A stretch of 36,254 nucleotides of DNA from Chloroflexota bacterium (GTDB lineage: Bacteria > Chloroflexota > Anaerolineae > Caldilineales > Caldilineaceae): positions 1 through 36,254 of the forward strand of contig JASGTU010000130.1 of the NCBI GenBank assembly GCA_030058085.1. The letters run 5' to 3'. Both the position numbers and the translations under genes were made by a program. Within the stretch, counting starts at the first letter, position 1, and every line of letters begins with the position of its first letter. Positions 33,443 through 36,254 of this stretch are shown piece after piece. The notes below the pieces were generated by a model. It was given only the letters and a program-made list of their open reading frames with translations, had not been told where the DNA came from and ran no database searches.

Positions 33443-34816
33443 CTACCAGCCGTACCGCTCCGGCCCCCACGGCCGCGTCGCCAACTCCTGACGCACCGTG
33501 ACGAGTTGCCGATCCGGCACGTCGTCATACGCAACGACGCCCGCGCCCAGGCAGCTATAGACGCCGACCCTGCGCCCCGGCATCAGAATGGCGTTGACGC
33601 CTGTGCGGCAGAAGTCGCCGAAATAAGCCGCGTTCGAAGCAATGCGCGGCATCTCCGCCCGCCCCTTCACTCGCCACACCGTCTCGCCGTCGTCGAAGCG
33701 CAGGTTGCCGCACACGGTCGCCGCGCCGAAATCCACAGCCAACCCGACCACGCCCCACACCTCGCAATAGTGATAGCAGTACACCTTGTCGAGCGCCACG
33801 CCCGAAAACTCCGCGCCGTGACCGTACACGCCGTTGGTCCCCAGGCTGGAATGCCCGCCGATCAGACAGTAGTCGCGCAGCTTCGCGCCCCGTCCAATCA
33901 CGGCAGGCCCGCCCACAATGGCGCCATTGGTGATGCTGCCGCCTGCGTCCATCCACAGATCGCCCCGCACGACGGCGCGGTTGCCGATCACGCAGTTCTC
34001 GCCCAGCACGACACGCCCTTCGATCTCGGCGCCGTCGTGAATGCGCGCCGACGCAGGGATCACATCGCCTTCGGTCTCCCGACGCATCGCCTCGATCACC
34101 TGATAGTTTGCCTCCAGAATGTGCCACGGCTTGTCGAGGTCCACGCAGAAGCCGGCGGCCTCTATTGCCAGCACCGGCTGCCCCTCGTCCAGCGCCACCT
34201 GCAGCGACTGGGCCAACTCAGCCTCGGGTGGCGGCATCCCGCCCACCGGCACGCTGTGCATGACGCCGGGGTTGTCACGCAGCAGGCCTACGGCGTCGGT
34301 GCGCAACGCGTAGACGCCGCACAGCCGGTAGCCTCCGCCTCGACCGTGCCCTTCAACGCCTACAAGCTGCTCGCCCTCCGTATGCGCGACAAGCCAGTCC
34401 TGTGGTCGTTCATTACCCAACGGCTGCACCAGCGCAGCGGCGAGAGGCCGCTCCTCCTCGAATCGGCGGATCAACTCCCGCAGGTTAGCGGGGTCCGTCA
34501 CCACGTCTCCGTACACGACGAGAAAGTCTTCGTCCAGACCCGCTGCCCCGCACAGCGCCGCGTCCGCCGTGCCTGCCGGCGCAGGCTGGCGTACGTAGCG
34601 CACATCGCCGGCGCAGCCGCGCAGCGCCGCCCGCACGGACGGCTCGCCCGCGCCCGTCACAACCGCGATCCGGTCCACGCCGATCTGCGCCAAGCTGTCG
34701 ACCATGCGCCGCACCGCCGGCACATTGGCGATGGGAAATGCCGCTTTCTGCCGCACGACGTTGTACGGCCAAAACTTCGCCCCCGCGCCTGCCGCCAACA
34801 CGACCGCGCTGCGCAT
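33443..34816 (-). CDS. Sugar-phosphate nucleotidyltransferase with left-handed beta-helix domain
   Basis: 457 residues. The N-terminal ~230 residues are a nucleotidyltransferase fold: VVLAAGAGAKFWPYN (the GxGxR loop has Lys14 instead of the usual Arg), RQKAAFPIANVPAVRRMVDSL with Lys24, and FLVVYGDVVTDPANL with the metal-binding Asp. From ~255 a left-handed beta-helix begins (ARIHDGAEIEGRVVLGENCVIGNRAVVRG...), as in GlmU-like and GDP/dTDP-sugar pyrophosphorylases. AGGAGGAGG precedes the ATG. The natural sugar is unknown; the next genes upstream (a sugar-acid dehydratase and an aldo/keto reductase) suggest carbohydrate metabolism. It is the last gene of a minus-strand run, 24 bases after the dehydratase. 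Confidence 0.85.
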   Translation of the reverse strand: MRSAVVLAAGAGAKFWPYNVVRQKAAFPIANVPAVRRMVDSLAQIGVDRIAVVTGAGEPSVRAALRGCAGDVRYVRQPAPAGTADAALCGAAGLDEDFLVVYGDVVTDPANLRELIRRFEEERPLAAALVQPLGNERPQDWLVAHTEGEQLVGVEGHGRGGGYRLCGVYALRTDAVGLLRDNPGVMHSVPVGGMPPPEAELAQSLQVALDEGQPVLAIEAAGFCVDLDKPWHILEANYQVIEAMRRETEGDVIPASARIHDGAEIEGRVVLGENCVIGNRAVVRGDLWMDAGGSITNGAIVGGPAVIGRGAKLRDYCLIGGHSSLGTNGVYGHGAEFSGVALDKVYCYHYCEVWGVVGLAVDFGAATVCGNLRFDDGETVWRVKGRAEMPRIASNAAYFGDFCRTGVNAILMPGRRVGVYSCLGAGVVAYDDVPDRQLVTVRQELATRPWGPERYGW

Positions 34817-34840
34817 CGTCGCCTCCTCCTATTCCGCTTC

Positions 34841-36037
34841 TCAGCCCGAGCGCGCTACGCCGATGGATACCGGCTCCATCCGCTCAATCTTGTCCATGTC
34901 CAGTTCGATCCCCAGACCCGGCGCATCCGGCACGGCGATTGTGCCCTTCTCCGGCCTGTAAACGGTCTTCTGCAGGCACTGCTTCACTTCCTGGTTGCGG
35001 ATCAGATACTCCACATAGGGAACGGTCGTCGGGGATTGAGCCGCGGCGTTGTGCAACGCCGGCAGCAGCGAATGTCCGTGAGCCACGACCGGAACCTCGA
35101 ACGCCGAAGCGAGCGCACACACTTTGACCAATTCGGAAATGCCGCCCGTCCAGTCGGGATCGTTCTGCAGAAAGTCGACCGCTTCCTGTACCAACAGCTC
35201 CTTCGTCTGCCAGCGGGTGTAGACATGCTCGCCCGTCGCCACCGCCACGCCGCCGCGTTCGCGGATCTTGCGCAGCGCGCCTACCCGTTCCGGCGGGATC
35301 GGCTCCTCCAGCCACAGAGGCCGCAGCGGCGCCAGCCGCTGCGCCATCACCACCGCATAGCTCGTGCTCCATCCCATGAACGCGTCGAACATGAGCGTGT
35401 AGTCCGGCCCTACCGCCTCGCGCACAGCCTGCGCCATCGCCAGGTTCTTGGCCATGCCCGCATCGCCATCGCCGGGACCGTAGCGGAAGAACCACTTCTG
35501 CGCGCTATAGCCTTTATCCCGGTACTCCGCCGCCATCGCCGCCGCGACCTCAGGCTCGAGCGAAAAGCCCAACATGCTCGCATACGCCGGCACTCGTTCT
35601 CGCGTCGGCCCGCCAAGCAGCCGGTAGACAGGCTGGCCCCACGCCTTGCCCTTCAGATCCCACAGCGCGCAGTCCACCGCGCTTGACGCCGTGATCTGCG
35701 CGCCGGAGCGGCCATGCCTGTCCAGCCGCAACATCTGGTCATTGCGCTGCTCCGTCGCCAACGCATCCTGCCCAAGCAGAATCGGGCGCAGTTCATAGAG
35801 GATGAAATACGCCTGCTGCTCGTAGATGGGGCCGTACAGCCCGTTCACCCCCTCGTCCGTCTGCACTTCCACATAGAAGGCCGTCACCGTCTGCCCGGCG
35901 ACGGGCGCGGCAGGCGCTTCCTGGCGGTTAAACTCCGGGTAGACGTCCGCCTGCTTCGCCTGCCGGTCCCCCGGCGGAAACTCCGGCCCATTGTAGCGTC
36001 CTGTCACCTCATAGATGACGACATCGGAAATCCGCAT
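34841..36037 (-). CDS. Enolase-superfamily (mandelate racemase/muconate lactonizing type) sugar-acid dehydratase
   Basis: 398 residues. The N-terminal capping domain is followed by the barrel with the metal ligands Asp218 (LMFDAFMGW), Glu244 (LWLEEPIPPE) and Glu270 (VATGEHVYT). Lys181 and Arg185 lie in AQKWFFRYGPGDG, where the family keeps its Lys-x-Lys/Arg base, and His320/His322 (VVAHGHSLLP) with Asp293 or Asp295 (NDPDWTGG) form the opposite His-Asp dyad. This set fits acid-sugar dehydratases that remove water from aldonates. AGGAGAGGA precedes the ATG. Substrate unknown; a role in breaking down a plant-derived sugar acid is inferred from the aldo/keto reductase 12 bases upstream. Confidence 0.87.
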   Translation of the reverse strand: MRISDVVIYEVTGRYNGPEFPPGDRQAKQADVYPEFNRQEAPAAPVAGQTVTAFYVEVQTDEGVNGLYGPIYEQQAYFILYELRPILLGQDALATEQRNDQMLRLDRHGRSGAQITASSAVDCALWDLKGKAWGQPVYRLLGGPTRERVPAYASMLGFSLEPEVAAAMAAEYRDKGYSAQKWFFRYGPGDGDAGMAKNLAMAQAVREAVGPDYTLMFDAFMGWSTSYAVVMAQRLAPLRPLWLEEPIPPERVGALRKIRERGGVAVATGEHVYTRWQTKELLVQEAVDFLQNDPDWTGGISELVKVCALASAFEVPVVAHGHSLLPALHNAAAQSPTTVPYVEYLIRNQEVKQCLQKTVYRPEKGTIAVPDAPGLGIELDMDKIERMEPVSIGVARSG

Positions 36038-36049
36038 GGGCGTCCTCTC

Positions 36050-36254
36050 CTATGCTTCTGCGCTGCCGTCTAGGACGGCGTTGACCTCTTCGAGTTCCTC
36101 CGCAGTCAACTGCCAGCCGGCGCTCTTGGCATTGGCAACCACCTGCGCGACGCGCGTCGCGCCGGAGATGACCGAGCTCACCAGCGGATGCGCCCACAGC
36201 CAAGCGTGCGCCCGGTCGGCCCGTGCATGGCCGCGGTCCGGCGCCCCCCCCCAC
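36050..36254 (-). CDS. Aldo/keto reductase family protein, C-terminal end
   Basis: Only the last ~68 residues lie in the window; the gene continues past the right edge. The end reads RADRAHAWLWAHPLVSSVISGATR, then VAQVVANAKSAGWQLTAEEL and a short acidic tail, matching the closing helices and the SxIxGATR NADPH-binding loop of the aldo/keto reductase superfamily. It shares the strand and a 12-base gap with the dehydratase gene and is probably in the same operon. A run of nine C on the plus strand at 36244-36252 lies in this fragment and could hide an indel. Confidence 0.8.
   Translation of the reverse strand, partial: WGGAPDRGHARADRAHAWLWAHPLVSSVISGATRVAQVVANAKSAGWQLTAEELEEVNAVLDGSAEA

Noticed and set aside
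33506-35686. Open frame of 726 codons on the plus strand opposite the nucleotidyltransferase and dehydratase genes
   Set aside because: The translation is rich in His, Arg and Gln without domain motifs, and it covers two well-supported minus-strand genes. It is a mirror frame of high-GC codon use.
36244-36252. Run of nine C at the right edge
   Set aside because: Could be an assembly or base-calling artefact near a contig end, but the aldo/keto reductase frame can be read up to it, so nothing more can be concluded.
36009-36254. Arg/Gly-rich open frame on the minus strand at the right edge
   Set aside because: The neighbouring frame of the same strand gives a recognisable aldo/keto reductase end; this one overlaps the start of the dehydratase gene and has no motifs.

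Overview
The window looks like chromosomal DNA from a high-GC bacterium, most likely a Chloroflexota member of the Anaerolineae/Caldilineae type. This is inferred from gene content and style: long Pro-Thr linkers, SH3/beta-propeller surface proteins, MalF/MalG-type sugar importers next to glycoside hydrolases, very large multispanning glycosyltransferase-like proteins, and a mevalonate-type decarboxylase in a bacterium. There is no rRNA, tRNA or CRISPR array here, so the assignment stays tentative. No gene-free stretch exceeds about 230 bases apart from the non-coding ends of the insertion sequence.

Layout. (1) 3-2960: purine biosynthesis run purE (5' truncated), purK, purF, followed at 3026-5740 by a fused ADP-forming acyl-CoA synthetase with a C-terminal acetyltransferase domain. 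(2) 5925-8189 (minus): secreted protein with three SH3-like modules and a TolB-like propeller, divergent from a TetR-RND efflux cluster (8416-13654). A consensus promoter and a TetR-style palindrome lie between them. (3) 13686-18673: two GT-C membrane proteins whose soluble C-terminal parts share a repeated beta-rich module, then an ADP-ribosylglycohydrolase (18726-19655). (4) 19727-23104: a hybrid histidine kinase and a non-standard response regulator, convergent with no base between their stop codons. (5) 23317-28108: sugar importer (binding protein and two permeases, no ATPase) with a GH51 arabinofuranosidase, closed by a good intrinsic terminator. (6) 28197-29635: a complete ISKra4-like insertion sequence with imperfect inverted ends and a perfect 9-bp target duplication. 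Its transposase is split by a +1 frame change at a T5C5 tract. (7) 29747-33430: phasin-like helical protein, small unknown protein, mevalonate-pathway decarboxylase, TerY-like VWA protein and PP2C-type phosphatase, the last four as a compact run. (8) 33443-36254 (minus): nucleotidyltransferase with a left-handed beta-helix, enolase-superfamily sugar-acid dehydratase, and the C-terminal end of an aldo/keto reductase.

How they work together. purE/K/F carry out adjacent steps of IMP synthesis. TetR, the lipoprotein adaptor and the RND pump form one efflux unit with a visible likely operator. The importer and arabinofuranosidase suggest uptake of arabinose-containing oligosaccharides. The VWA and PP2C pair resembles two thirds of the TerY phosphorylation triad, but the kinase is absent and a mevalonate-pathway gene sits in front. 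That arrangement, the zero-gap kinase/regulator pair and the twin GT-C proteins are the parts most worth following up.
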